Shown here in pieces: positions 1-6,010 of a DNA stretch of 7,069 nt. Under the pieces are notes generated by a model, which saw only the letters and a list, made by a program, of their open reading frames with translations, had not been told where the DNA came from and ran no database searches. The stretch is from Sulfitobacter sp. (GTDB taxonomy: Bacteria; Pseudomonadota; Alphaproteobacteria; Rhodobacterales; Rhodobacteraceae), in contig JAPKCR010000103.1 in assembly GCA_026421135.1 (NCBI GenBank), forward strand, positions 1 through 7,069. Direction: 5' to 3'. Position 1 is the stretch's first letter. The number at the start of each line of letters is the position of its first letter. The position numbers and the translations under genes were made by a program.

Positions 1-449
1 CACTGGAAACCCAGATGCGCGGCGAGCAAGCGCAGCGGTTCTCGTTGCGTCAGGTGCGTGACATTTTACAGGTACGCGCGTTGGCACCGCAAATCGAACT
101 GGACGCTGTCCGTTTTGCGACCGGCTCCGCGGCGATTTTGCCAGAACAGGCAAAGTCTTTGGCCAAGATTGGCACGGCGATAAGCAACGCCATTCGCAAT
201 GACCCCCGGACTGTAATCTTGGTCGAAGGGCACACAGATGCGGTTGGCAATGCAAGCTATAACCTTGCCCTGTCTGACCGTCGTGCGGAAACAGTTGCCT
301 TGGCACTGACCGAGTATTTCAATGTGCCGCCAGCCAACCTGATCACCCAAGGTTATGGTGAAAGCGCGCTGAAAGTACGCACATTGGATGCTGAGCCTGC
401 AAACCGCCGGGCCGTGGTGCGCAACATCACAAGCCTGCTTCAGCAGTAA
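1..449 (+). CDS. OmpA-family peptidoglycan-binding protein, C-terminal part (5' end outside window)
   Basis: The reading frame is open from the left edge (first complete codon at base 3) to a TAA at 447-449. The ATG at 15 is therefore probably internal and the gene is truncated by the window. The visible part ends in an OmpA-like (OmpA/MotB) domain: the strand FATGSAAILPEQ, then EGHTDAVGNASYNLALSDRRAE and a closing EPANRRAVVRNIT segment. In this family the Asp of the HTDAVG motif and the Arg of the DRRA motif bind the diaminopimelate of peptidoglycan, which predicts a periplasmic domain anchoring the envelope to the cell wall. The linker ahead of it (around QRFSLRQVRDILQVRALAP) resembles that of a Rhodobacteraceae OmpA-family protein with a long acidic N-terminal half; this is recalled, not checked. 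A signal peptide or lipobox cannot be judged because the N-terminus is missing. It is followed directly by the 467-502 terminator. Confidence 0.9.
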   Translation, partial: LETQMRGEQAQRFSLRQVRDILQVRALAPQIELDAVRFATGSAAILPEQAKSLAKIGTAISNAIRNDPRTVILVEGHTDAVGNASYNLALSDRRAETVALALTEYFNVPPANLITQGYGESALKVRTLDAEPANRRAVVRNITSLLQQ

Positions 450-466
450 GGCATCTCCCTGAAACG

Positions 467-502
467 AAAAACGCCCCCGCGAGAGATCGCGGGGGCGTTT
501 TT
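467..502. terminator. Bidirectional intrinsic terminator between the OmpA-family gene and infC
   Basis: A perfect 12-bp GC-rich stem (471-482 with 487-498) closes a 4-base loop (GAGA). It is flanked by AAAA at 467-470 and TTTT at 499-502, which also pair. Each strand therefore reads as a hairpin followed by a U-tract. It lies 18 bases after the OmpA-family stop and 23 bases beyond the infC stop on the other strand, so it fits termination of both convergent genes. Confidence 0.93.
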
Positions 503-524
503 GTTCAATATTCGACAAGTTAGT

Positions 525-1076
525 TTACTTGGTCGGCAACGGGCCAATCAGCATAACCATCTGGCGGCCTTCCATCTTTGGAAAGTTCTCGACGCGGCCG
601 ACTTCTTTGGTGTCTTCTGCAACACGTTCAAGCAATTCACGACCCAGGTTCTGGTGCGCCATCTCGCGACCACGGAACCGCAGCGTGATCTTTACCTTGT
701 CGCCATTGTCCAAAAACTTGAACACGTTACGCATTTTGACTTCATAGTCATTGGTATCGGTGTTCGGTCTGAACTTGACCTCTTTGATCTCGATGATCTT
801 TTGCTTCTTGCGGGCTTCCGCTTCGCGCTTTTGGGTCTCGTACTTGAATTTTCCGAAATCCATAATCTTGCACACGGGCGGATTGGCATTGGGAGATATC
901 TCGACCAGGTCCAGTCCGGCTTCCTCGGCCATTTCCATGGCGCGACCGGGTGTGACAACTCCGACGTTTTCGCCGTCGGCGCCAATCAGGCGAATTTCGT
1001 TAGAGCGGATATTTTCGTTAATGCGCGGGCCTGTGTCTCGTTGTGGCGGCGCGTTATGGGGTCTGCGAGCGATGAT
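525..1076 (-). CDS. infC: Translation initiation factor IF-3, probable ATC start
   Basis: IF-3 binds the 30S subunit, prevents 50S joining and proofreads the start codon and initiator tRNA. Both domains are present. The N-domain has GPRINENIR (about residues 16-24) and the linker helix [13 protein letters not shown] (68-80). The C-domain has KEVKFRPN (98-105) and RFRGREMAH (133-141). The length of 183 aa is normal (about 180 in E. coli). The frame is open upstream to a TTG at 1148, but that start has no Shine-Dalgarno and adds 24 residues that do not look like IF-3. There is no ATG, GTG or TTG between that TTG and the conserved [20 protein letters not shown] segment. Two consecutive ATC codons (1074-1076 and 1071-1073) follow AAAGGA with 5 and 8 base spacers, and either could be the start; the second has the better spacing. 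E. coli infC likewise starts at a rare AUU, the basis of its autoregulation. It is transcribed alone here, converging on the OmpA-family gene. Confidence 0.95.
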   Translation of the reverse strand: MIARRPHNAPPQRDTGPRINENIRSNEIRLIGADGENVGVVTPGRAMEMAEEAGLDLVEISPNANPPVCKIMDFGKFKYETQKREAEARKKQKIIEIKEVKFRPNTDTNDYEVKMRNVFKFLDNGDKVKITLRFRGREMAHQNLGRELLERVAEDTKEVGRVENFPKMEGRQMVMLIGPLPTK

Positions 1077-1081
1077 GAACG

Positions 1082-1087
1082 TCCTTT
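1082..1087 (-). promoter_or_regulatory. Shine-Dalgarno of infC, decides a non-canonical start
   Basis: On the - strand this reads AAAGGA, 5 bases before the first ATC and 8 bases before the second ATC of infC. No comparable purine-rich site precedes the only canonical alternative (TTG at 1146-1148), where the upstream bases read CTCAACTATAGCGCATT. The site is the main evidence for placing the start inside the ATCATC pair. Confidence 0.7.
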
Positions 1088-1210
1088 GATTGTTCCTAAT
1101 TCTCGAAGTGTGAAGGTAAACGCGCCACCGTCCTTCTTCAAGCCGCAAAATGCGCTATAGTTGAGCAAAAATAGCCAATTAGGCTTGCAACTACGCATTC
1201 TAACCCTCAT

Positions 1211-1239
1211 TTGACGCGATAAGCATGCTCTTAACGTGT
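1211..1239 (+). promoter_or_regulatory. Possible promoter of the alanine-rich protein gene
   Basis: TTGACG at 1211-1216 is a good -35-like element about 64 bases upstream of the ATG at 1280. The matching -10 at a 16-18 base spacing (around 1233-1239) is poor, so this is weak. An 8-base palindrome AGCATGCT (1222-1229) lies between the two positions and could be an operator or chance. The rest of the 1077-1279 gap is the infC leader on the other strand; I could not define an infC promoter in it. Confidence 0.25.
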
Positions 1240-1279
1240 GCAAGTCAGAAATTGGTTAGCTTAAAGGGACACCTACATC

Positions 1280-2170
1280 ATGAAAAATCTGGTCTGGATC
1301 ATTGTTGCGGCGTTGATCGCAATCGGGGGATACATGCTGTATTCCGGTCGTTCGGTTCAAGAAATTGCAACCGAAGCAGCCGATGCTGTAAACGCGCCCG
1401 AAGCGTTGGAAAGTGCAACAGCCGCCGTGGGCGATGCTGTTGAAGCGACCGAAGGTGCCGTTGCCGAGGCGGTAGACGCCACTGCAGAAGCCGCAAAAGC
1501 AGCAACTGATGCTGTCGCAGACGCTGCATCCGATGCCGCGGCTGCCATCGCCGAAACTGCAGCAGCAGCAACAGAGGCCGCAGCCGACGCCGCGTCTGAC
1601 GCAACAACAGCTGTTTCTGAAGCCGGATCCGACGCAACTGACGCGACATCCGAAGCTGCATCAAACGCAGCAGCGGCCATGTCCGAAACTGCATCCGAGG
1701 CCGCGACTGCGACAGAGAACGCAGCAGACGCAGCCGTTGCCGCCACATCCGAAGCGATGACTGCCACAGAAAATGCAGCAGAAGCAGCGGCAGCATCGAC
1801 AGCTGAAGCCGCAACCGATGCCACATCAGCGGCTGAAAGCGCTGCGGCTGAAGCAGCAGATGCCACAGCCGAAGCCGCCGAAGCTGTTGAGACCACTGCC
1901 GAGGCTGCCGCTGCAGAAGCAGAAGCCGCTGTGGAAACACCCGCAGTGAACGTCGAAGCATCCACATCGACCGAAATGGCAGCCGTAAGCCCGCAAGAGC
2001 TGACAACCGTCGCAGGGTTTGACCTTGAAAAGGTTCAGGCGCTTGTCGATGAATCTTCTTTGGCAGAGCTGCACAAGACAATGTTCAAGCGTGGTTTGGC
2101 TGCTGCAAGCGACAACCCGGAAGCATTGGAAGCGATCCTTGGTCGTATCCGCGTTGCACTGAACATGTGA
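1280..2170 (+). CDS. Membrane-anchored alanine-rich acidic helical protein, function unknown
   Basis: I do not recognise a named family. The ATG at 1280 is preceded by AAAGGGA (1263-1269, 10-base spacer). Residues 4-21 form one hydrophobic segment (LVWIIVAALIAIGGYML), probably an uncleaved anchor. It has few flanking charges, so orientation is uncertain, but the long tail is probably periplasmic. Residues 41-220 are low-complexity: by hand count about 86 of 180 are Ala, about 38 are Asp/Glu, one is Lys and none is Pro or aromatic. This suggests a long, rigid, highly acidic helix. Internal periodicity is visible (22- and 18-residue repeats). From about residue 236 the composition becomes normal: the last 60 residues (VAGFDLEKVQALVDESS ... 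EAILGRIRVALNM) look like two or three amphipathic helices with mixed charge, a probable binding module. The gene is monocistronic, divergent from infC and closed by its own terminator. A cell-envelope spacer or stress (LEA-like) role is only a guess. Confidence 0.85.
   Translation: MKNLVWIIVAALIAIGGYMLYSGRSVQEIATEAADAVNAPEALESATAAVGDAVEATEGAVAEAVDATAEAAKAATDAVADAASDAAAAIAETAAAATEAAADAASDATTAVSEAGSDATDATSEAASNAAAAMSETASEAATATENAADAAVAATSEAMTATENAAEAAAASTAEAATDATSAAESAAAEAADATAEAAEAVETTAEAAAAEAEAAVETPAVNVEASTSTEMAAVSPQELTTVAGFDLEKVQALVDESSLAELHKTMFKRGLAAASDNPEALEAILGRIRVALNM
1400..1939 (+). repeat. Alanine-codon-rich low-complexity tract with 22- and 18-residue imperfect repeats
   Basis: This is the coding DNA of residues 41-220 of the alanine-rich protein, dominated by GCN, GAA/GAC and ACA/TCC codons. 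Two imperfect tandem units are visible. Residues 81-102 and 103-124 (1520-1585 and 1586-1651) both begin DAASDA. Residues 143-160 and 161-178 (1706-1759 and 1760-1813) both begin TATENAA. A 22-residue unit equals two 11-residue helical repeats; 18 residues equal five helical turns. The codons vary between copies, so the repeats are not recent exact duplications. The tract also opens long spurious frames on the opposite strand. Confidence 0.7.
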
Positions 2171-2195
2171 TCTGACGCGATCAACGCAAAATAAG

Positions 2196-2229
2196 AAAAC
2201 CGCGCCTTCGCAAGAGGGCGCGGTTTTTT
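2196..2229. terminator. Bidirectional intrinsic terminator between the alanine-rich protein gene and fpr
   Basis: The arms at 2196-2209 and 2214-2227 pair over 14 positions (11 perfect bp AAAACCGCGCC/GGCGCGGTTTT, then a G-T pair and two more bp) around a GCAA tetraloop. TTTTTT at 2224-2229 ends the + strand side, and AAAA at 2196-2199 gives a U-tract on the - strand. It starts 26 bases after the stop of the + gene and lies 23 bases beyond the fpr stop, so it fits both convergent transcripts. Confidence 0.93.
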
Positions 2230-2251
2230 CATGTCTACAAGGGTGCGGGCT

Positions 2252-3100
2252 TTAGCCGACGAAAGCCTTTTCTACCACGTAATGTTTCGGATCCGAGTTC
2301 GCGCCTTCTTCGAGCCCGAACCCTTCAAGAATTTCCTTGATGTCTTTGTTAAAATCAAGGCTGCCGCAGACCATGCCCCGGTCGGTTTCAACATTGATGC
2401 CATCGATACCAAGGTCCGCGAACACTGTGCCGTCTTGCAGCAGCTTGGTAATGCGGCCCATCTTGGGGCTTTGTTCACGGGTGGTGGTCGGGTAATAAAC
2501 GATCTTGGCCAGATTTTCCTTGCCGATCAGCTCGTGCATCATCTCGTCGTTCTGGATATCGTCGATCAGGCTGCGGCTATACTCCAGTTCGGCCACTTCG
2601 CGGGTTGTGTGGGTCACGATGACCTGTTCAAAGTTCTCATAGGTTTCAGGATCGCGTAGCAGCGATGCAAAGGGCGCAAAACCGGTACCAGTGGCGAACA
2701 GCCACAACCGTTTGCCCGGCAATAGCGCGTCATGCACCAGCGTGCCAACGGGCTTGGGGCGCAGGATAATCTGATCGCCGGGCTGGATGTGCTGCAGTCT
2801 GGAGGTCAGCGGACCGTCTTGAACCTTGATCGAATAGAACTCCAACTCTTCGTCCCATGATGGTGACGCGATCGAATAGGCGCGCAACAGTGGCTTTTGC
2901 TTGCCCGTCTTTGGATCCGGGTCGCCCAACAGCCCGATCATAACAAATTCACCCGACCTAAACCGCAGCGACGCGGGACGCGATACCCGGAACGAAAATA
3001 GGTAGTCCGTCCAGTGTTTCACGGAAGTGACCGTTTGGGCATCTGGCAAGGTCGGTACGGGTTTGGCGCTAATTTGGTTCACGATTGTCTGCTCGGTCAT
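2252..3100 (-). CDS. fpr: Ferredoxin/flavodoxin--NADP+ reductase
   Basis: This FAD enzyme exchanges electrons between NADP(H) and ferredoxin or flavodoxin in the cytoplasm. Numbered from the ATG at 3098-3100 (282 aa): the FAD-binding barrel has RAYSIASP at 73-80 (the RxYS FAD motif), the NADP domain has GTGFAPFASLLRDP at 138-151, and MVCGS at 243-247 is the usual late NADP-domain motif. The C-terminus ends EKAFVG without a terminal Tyr, as in the bacterial Fpr class rather than plastid enzymes. The start is uncertain: a TTG at 3116-3118 gives 6 more residues and lies 11 bases after AAAGGA (3130-3135), while the ATG has no good Shine-Dalgarno. It lies 54-72 bases after the DUF934 gene with no terminator between, so it may be the last cistron of the sulfur operon and the electron source for CysI. 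It could equally be a general Fpr with its own promoter. Confidence 0.93.
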   Translation of the reverse strand: MTEQTIVNQISAKPVPTLPDAQTVTSVKHWTDYLFSFRVSRPASLRFRSGEFVMIGLLGDPDPKTGKQKPLLRAYSIASPSWDEELEFYSIKVQDGPLTSRLQHIQPGDQIILRPKPVGTLVHDALLPGKRLWLFATGTGFAPFASLLRDPETYENFEQVIVTHTTREVAELEYSRSLIDDIQNDEMMHELIGKENLAKIVYYPTTTREQSPKMGRITKLLQDGTVFADLGIDGINVETDRGMVCGSLDFNKDIKEILEGFGLEEGANSDPKHYVVEKAFVG

Positions 3101-3172
3101 AATTTCATCGACAGGCAAACGGCCCGCCGTCCTTTGTATAGGGGCAAATAGGGGGGAGGGAAAAGGCCGGTC

Positions 3173-3574
3173 TTAGCCGCGCAACCGCGACTGATAGTCA
3201 TGGTCGCGCCAATTGGCACGGGCCAGCCATTGATCCTGCGGCTGTCGCGCAGCCAGATCATCGGGGATTTCGACTTCGTCAAATCCGGCGCGCCGGGCCA
3301 TCGCATATTGGTCAGCCAGAACGTGCCCATGGGCACGCAGCCGTCCCGTATAGCCGCGGAGCCGCAGATTTCGCGCGATGGTAAAACCGCGCCCATCGGC
3401 CGAACTTGGGAAATCAATCCGCACCATCTCCAAGATCGAGCTAAGCTGGATTTCATCGGGCACGGCATCCGATTGCACATGCAGGGACGACGCATCATTG
3501 GCGCATCCCAAGACCGTGTACCCGCTTGTCCAGTCATCTGTGACAAAGCCTTGATCGGTTACCAATTGTGTCAT
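3173..3574 (-). CDS. DUF934 family protein of the sulfite-reduction operon
   Basis: The product is 133 aa. I recognise the DUF934 signature in residues 53-103: IDFPSSADGRGFTIARNLR, then GYTGRLRAHGHVLADQY and RRAGFDEVEI. The family has no settled biochemical activity, but its genes habitually sit next to cysI/cysH, so an accessory role in assimilatory sulfite reduction is inferred from position. No transmembrane segment, signal peptide or Cys-rich cluster is visible (a single Cys, at residue 24), so it is probably soluble and does not itself carry an Fe-S cluster. The ATG at 3572-3574 overlaps the cysH stop as ATGA and has AGGAG seven bases upstream, which settles the start. A longer frame up to 3649 lies wholly inside cysH and is not needed. 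Confidence 0.9.
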   Translation of the reverse strand: MTQLVTDQGFVTDDWTSGYTVLGCANDASSLHVQSDAVPDEIQLSSILEMVRIDFPSSADGRGFTIARNLRLRGYTGRLRAHGHVLADQYAMARRAGFDEVEIPDDLAARQPQDQWLARANWRDHDYQSRLRG

Positions 3575-4356
3575 GTCTCTGCTCCTATCCGTACCATCTT
3601 GCCATCGACAAAATGGATACCGCATTCTTCTTTTTCTGTGTTCCGCCAACGCCCTGCGCGAGGGTCTTCACCTGGTTTGACTGCTGACGTGCAGGGGGCG
3701 CACCCGATGCTGGGATACCCTTTGGACACCAGTGGATGCCGAGGCAGGCGGTTTTCATCAATGTAGTCTGACACATCTGATGCCTGCCAATGGGCCAGTG
3801 GGTTCACCTTGATCCGCGCCGGCGCGTTTGGTGGGGTCTCAACCTCGAAAAACGGGAGGGACGCGCGGGTGCCGGACTGGAAGCGTTTGCGGCCGGTTAT
3901 CCAGCCGTCAAACCCCTTGAGCGCTGTTTGCAACGGCACCGTCTTGCGAAACGCACAGCACGCATCCGTATCGCGCAAATGCAAGGTGCCATCAGGGTCA
4001 ATTTCCGCGATGTCTGCGGCCCGTATGGTCTGGATATTGCGCAGTCCCAACCGCTCTGCCAGCTCTTGTTGGTAGACGAGCGTTTCCACGAACAACATTT
4101 CGGTGTCGATGAAGACGACCGGTAAGTTGCGTTTCACCATCGCCGCGACATGCAGCAGCGCCACAGATTCAGCACCAAAGCTGGAGACGAGCGCCAAGTT
4201 CGGCACGTTTTCAATGGCCGCACGCAGCACGTCTGTTGCGCTGTGATGGCGCATGCTGTCATTTAGCGCCTCAACTTGAGCGGTCAGCTGCGCGACGCGA
4301 TCCGGCCCTTCAGGGAGGATCTTTTGTCCATCTGGAATGAGGGTATCACGCGGCAT
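3571..4356 (-). CDS. cysH: Assimilatory adenylyl-sulfate (APS) reductase, 4Fe-4S type
   Basis: The enzyme reduces APS to sulfite and AMP with thioredoxin or glutathione electrons, upstream of CysI. The ATG at 4354-4356 gives 261 aa. Visible motifs: the PP-loop-like nucleotide site SSFGAESVALLHVAA (58-72), FIDTEMLFVETL (82-93), Cys133-Cys134 in DACCAFRKTVPL, ITGRKRFQSGTRA (153-165), Cys219-X2-Cys222 in GCAPC, and the C-terminal catalytic ECGIH with Cys245. The CC plus CXXC pairs are the 4Fe-4S ligands that separate APS reductases from the cluster-free PAPS reductases of enterobacteria, so APS is the likely substrate; this is assigned from motifs only. The start overlaps the end of cysI by 11 bases with only a weak Shine-Dalgarno (GGAAG), suggesting coupling to cysI translation. 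The frame continues upstream to 4527 inside cysI, but the extra 57 Pro-rich residues are not family-like. Confidence 0.94.
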   Translation of the reverse strand: MPRDTLIPDGQKILPEGPDRVAQLTAQVEALNDSMRHHSATDVLRAAIENVPNLALVSSFGAESVALLHVAAMVKRNLPVVFIDTEMLFVETLVYQQELAERLGLRNIQTIRAADIAEIDPDGTLHLRDTDACCAFRKTVPLQTALKGFDGWITGRKRFQSGTRASLPFFEVETPPNAPARIKVNPLAHWQASDVSDYIDENRLPRHPLVSKGYPSIGCAPCTSAVKPGEDPRAGRWRNTEKEECGIHFVDGKMVRIGAET

Positions 4357-6010
4357 TGGCGCGGGCTTCCGGATAAAGGGCGGCCTTGAAGGGGGCCAAC
4401 CCAAGACGACGGTAGGTTTGCAAGAAGGTTTCGGCTGGTTCGCTGCGTAGATCAAGATAGCCGCGGACGAGACGTTCAACGGCAGGGATGATCTCGTCGG
4501 CCGAGAATCCGGGGCCGGCGCGTTCACCTAGGGTCGCGTCTTGGGTGCCGTCGCCGCCCAGAGTAATCTGGTAATTTTCCACCCCTGCGCGGTCGAGGCC
4601 GAGGATACCGATGTGGCCCACGTGGTGATGGCCACAGGCATTGATGCAGCCCGAGATCTTGATTTTCAGCGGTCCGACTTCGTGCTCGAGCTTGAGTTCA
4701 TCAAAGCGCGTTGCGATTTCTTGGGCGATGGGGATCGAGCGGGCCGTAGCTAGCGCGCAATAATCCATGCCGGGGCAGGCAATGATGTCGCTGATCAGGC
4801 CGATATTTGCGGTGGCGAGTTTGACCTCTTTCAGTGTCGCATGGAGGGCAGGCAGATCGCTGCGGTGTACGTGGGGCAGGATCACGTTCTGTTCGTGGCT
4901 GATACGTAGTTCATCATGGCCGTAAGCCGCTGCGAGGTCTGCCATCACGCGCATCTGTACGGAGGATGCATCGCCCGGGGTCGCACCATGTGCCTTGAGG
5001 CTGATCGACACAATGGCATAGCCCGGCGCGTGGTGGTCCGACAAATTTGTGTCGGCCCAGCTGCGAAAGATGGGATCGTTGTCGTAGGCTTGGGTGTAGG
5101 CATCAAGCGGAGCAGTCTTGAACGTCGGTTTCGCGAAATCCGCCTCGATCCGCGCAAGCATTTGCTGGTCTACGCCAGAAAACTGGGGACGGATCAGCGC
5201 ATAGCGTTCATCGACGCGGGCGCGGATGTCTTCGATGCCATTCTCGTGGACTGTGATCTTGATGCGGGCTTTGTACTTATTATCGCGCCGACCCAGCAAG
5301 TTATAGACCGAAACGATAGCTTCGAGGGTCGGCAACAGGTCTTGGCTGGCCACGAAATCATACAGCACCTTGCCGATCATTGGCGTGCGGCCCAAGCCAC
5401 CGCCAATGATGACCTGAAAACCAAGCACACCGTCTTGTTCGACAATTTGCAGGCCAATATCGTGGGCTTTGATCACAGCACGGTCATGGGCGGCACCGGA
5501 AACGGCGACCTTGAACTTGCGCGGGAGAAACTGGAACTCCGGATGGTCGGTGGACCACTGACGGATCAGTTCGGCCACGGGGCGCGGATCCGCGATCTCG
5601 TCTGCGGCAGCACCGGCAAAATGGTCGGCGGTCACATTTCGGATCGTGTTACCCGAGGTCTGGATAGCGTGCATATTAACTTCGGCCAGCGCATCCAGCA
5701 TGTCGGGCACATCGCGTAGTTGTGGCCAGTTGTACTGAATGTTCTGCCGCGTGGTGAAGTGGCCGTAGCCCTTGTCCCACTTGTCCGCGATATCGGCCAA
5801 CTTGTGCATTTGTGTGCCGTTCAGTGTGCCATAGGGGATCGCAACGCGCAGCATATAGGCGTGCAGTTGCAGATATAGGCCGTTCATCAGGCGTAGGGGT
5901 TTGAATTCATCCTCGGTCAGGGAGCCATCAATGCGGCGTTCGACCTGCGCACGAAATTGCGCGTTGCGTTCCGACAGAAAAGCGTCGTCGAATTCGGTAT
6001 AGCTGTACAT
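4346..6010 (-). CDS. cysI: Siroheme/4Fe-4S sulfite reductase, hemoprotein subunit (nitrite/sulfite reductase family)
   Basis: It catalyses six-electron reduction of sulfite to sulfide for cysteine synthesis. The 554 aa are full length for the family. Residues 86-90 (TTRQN) and 121-130 (NTIRNVTADH) are the anion/siroheme-contact segments. The coupled siroheme/4Fe-4S cysteines are Cys412 and Cys418 (CPGMDYC) and Cys455 and Cys459 (GCINACGHHH). The two-fold repeat typical of these proteins is complete. Nitrite reductases share this fold, but the position between cysG/DUF2849 and cysH makes sulfite the likely substrate. No CysJ-like flavoprotein is present in the window, so the electron donor is probably a ferredoxin. 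The start overlaps the stop of the DUF2849 gene by one base (TAATG) and has AGGAG eight bases upstream. The name cysI is used for the function; the protein is only distantly like the enterobacterial CysI that partners CysJ. Confidence 0.94.
   Translation of the reverse strand: MYSYTEFDDAFLSERNAQFRAQVERRIDGSLTEDEFKPLRLMNGLYLQLHAYMLRVAIPYGTLNGTQMHKLADIADKWDKGYGHFTTRQNIQYNWPQLRDVPDMLDALAEVNMHAIQTSGNTIRNVTADHFAGAAADEIADPRPVAELIRQWSTDHPEFQFLPRKFKVAVSGAAHDRAVIKAHDIGLQIVEQDGVLGFQVIIGGGLGRTPMIGKVLYDFVASQDLLPTLEAIVSVYNLLGRRDNKYKARIKITVHENGIEDIRARVDERYALIRPQFSGVDQQMLARIEADFAKPTFKTAPLDAYTQAYDNDPIFRSWADTNLSDHHAPGYAIVSISLKAHGATPGDASSVQMRVMADLAAAYGHDELRISHEQNVILPHVHRSDLPALHATLKEVKLATANIGLISDIIACPGMDYCALATARSIPIAQEIATRFDELKLEHEVGPLKIKISGCINACGHHHVGHIGILGLDRAGVENYQITLGGDGTQDATLGERAGPGFSADEIIPAVERLVRGYLDLRSEPAETFLQTYRRLGLAPFKAALYPEARANAA

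Noticed and set aside
501..1160. 219-codon + strand frame opposite infC
   Set aside because: It begins inside the terminator T-tract and lies antisense to a clear IF-3; the translation shows no recognisable motif.
1154..1182. Possible infC promoter (TATAGC with a 17-base-spaced upstream hexamer, - strand)
   Set aside because: The -35 position reads CTAATT, a poor match, and other pairings in this AT-rich stretch have wrong spacing (11-14 bases); not enough to call.
1222..1229. AGCATGCT palindrome as an operator
   Set aside because: Eight bases, single copy, not linked to a known regulator; could be chance, so it is mentioned only within the weak promoter entry.
1299..2081. Long open frames (up to 260 codons) on the - strand opposite the alanine-rich gene
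   Set aside because: They arise because GCN/GAA/ACA-rich coding DNA rarely makes stops when read on the complement. The products are Leu/Gln/Arg- or Ala/Ser-only low complexity with no domain, and the + gene has a Shine-Dalgarno, anchor, normal-composition C-terminus and terminator.
3097..3546. 149-codon - strand frame overlapping the DUF934 gene and the start of fpr
   Set aside because: It is a different frame from the recognisable DUF934 protein, has no motif and crosses the intergenic gap.
4357..4527. 57-codon N-terminal extension of cysH inside cysI
   Set aside because: Pro/Ser-rich sequence unlike CysH, no reason to begin far inside cysI, and the ATG at 4354-4356 gives the usual family length.
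4916..5719. 267-codon + strand frame opposite cysI
   Set aside because: It lies entirely antisense to the conserved sulfite reductase; a shadow of its codon bias.
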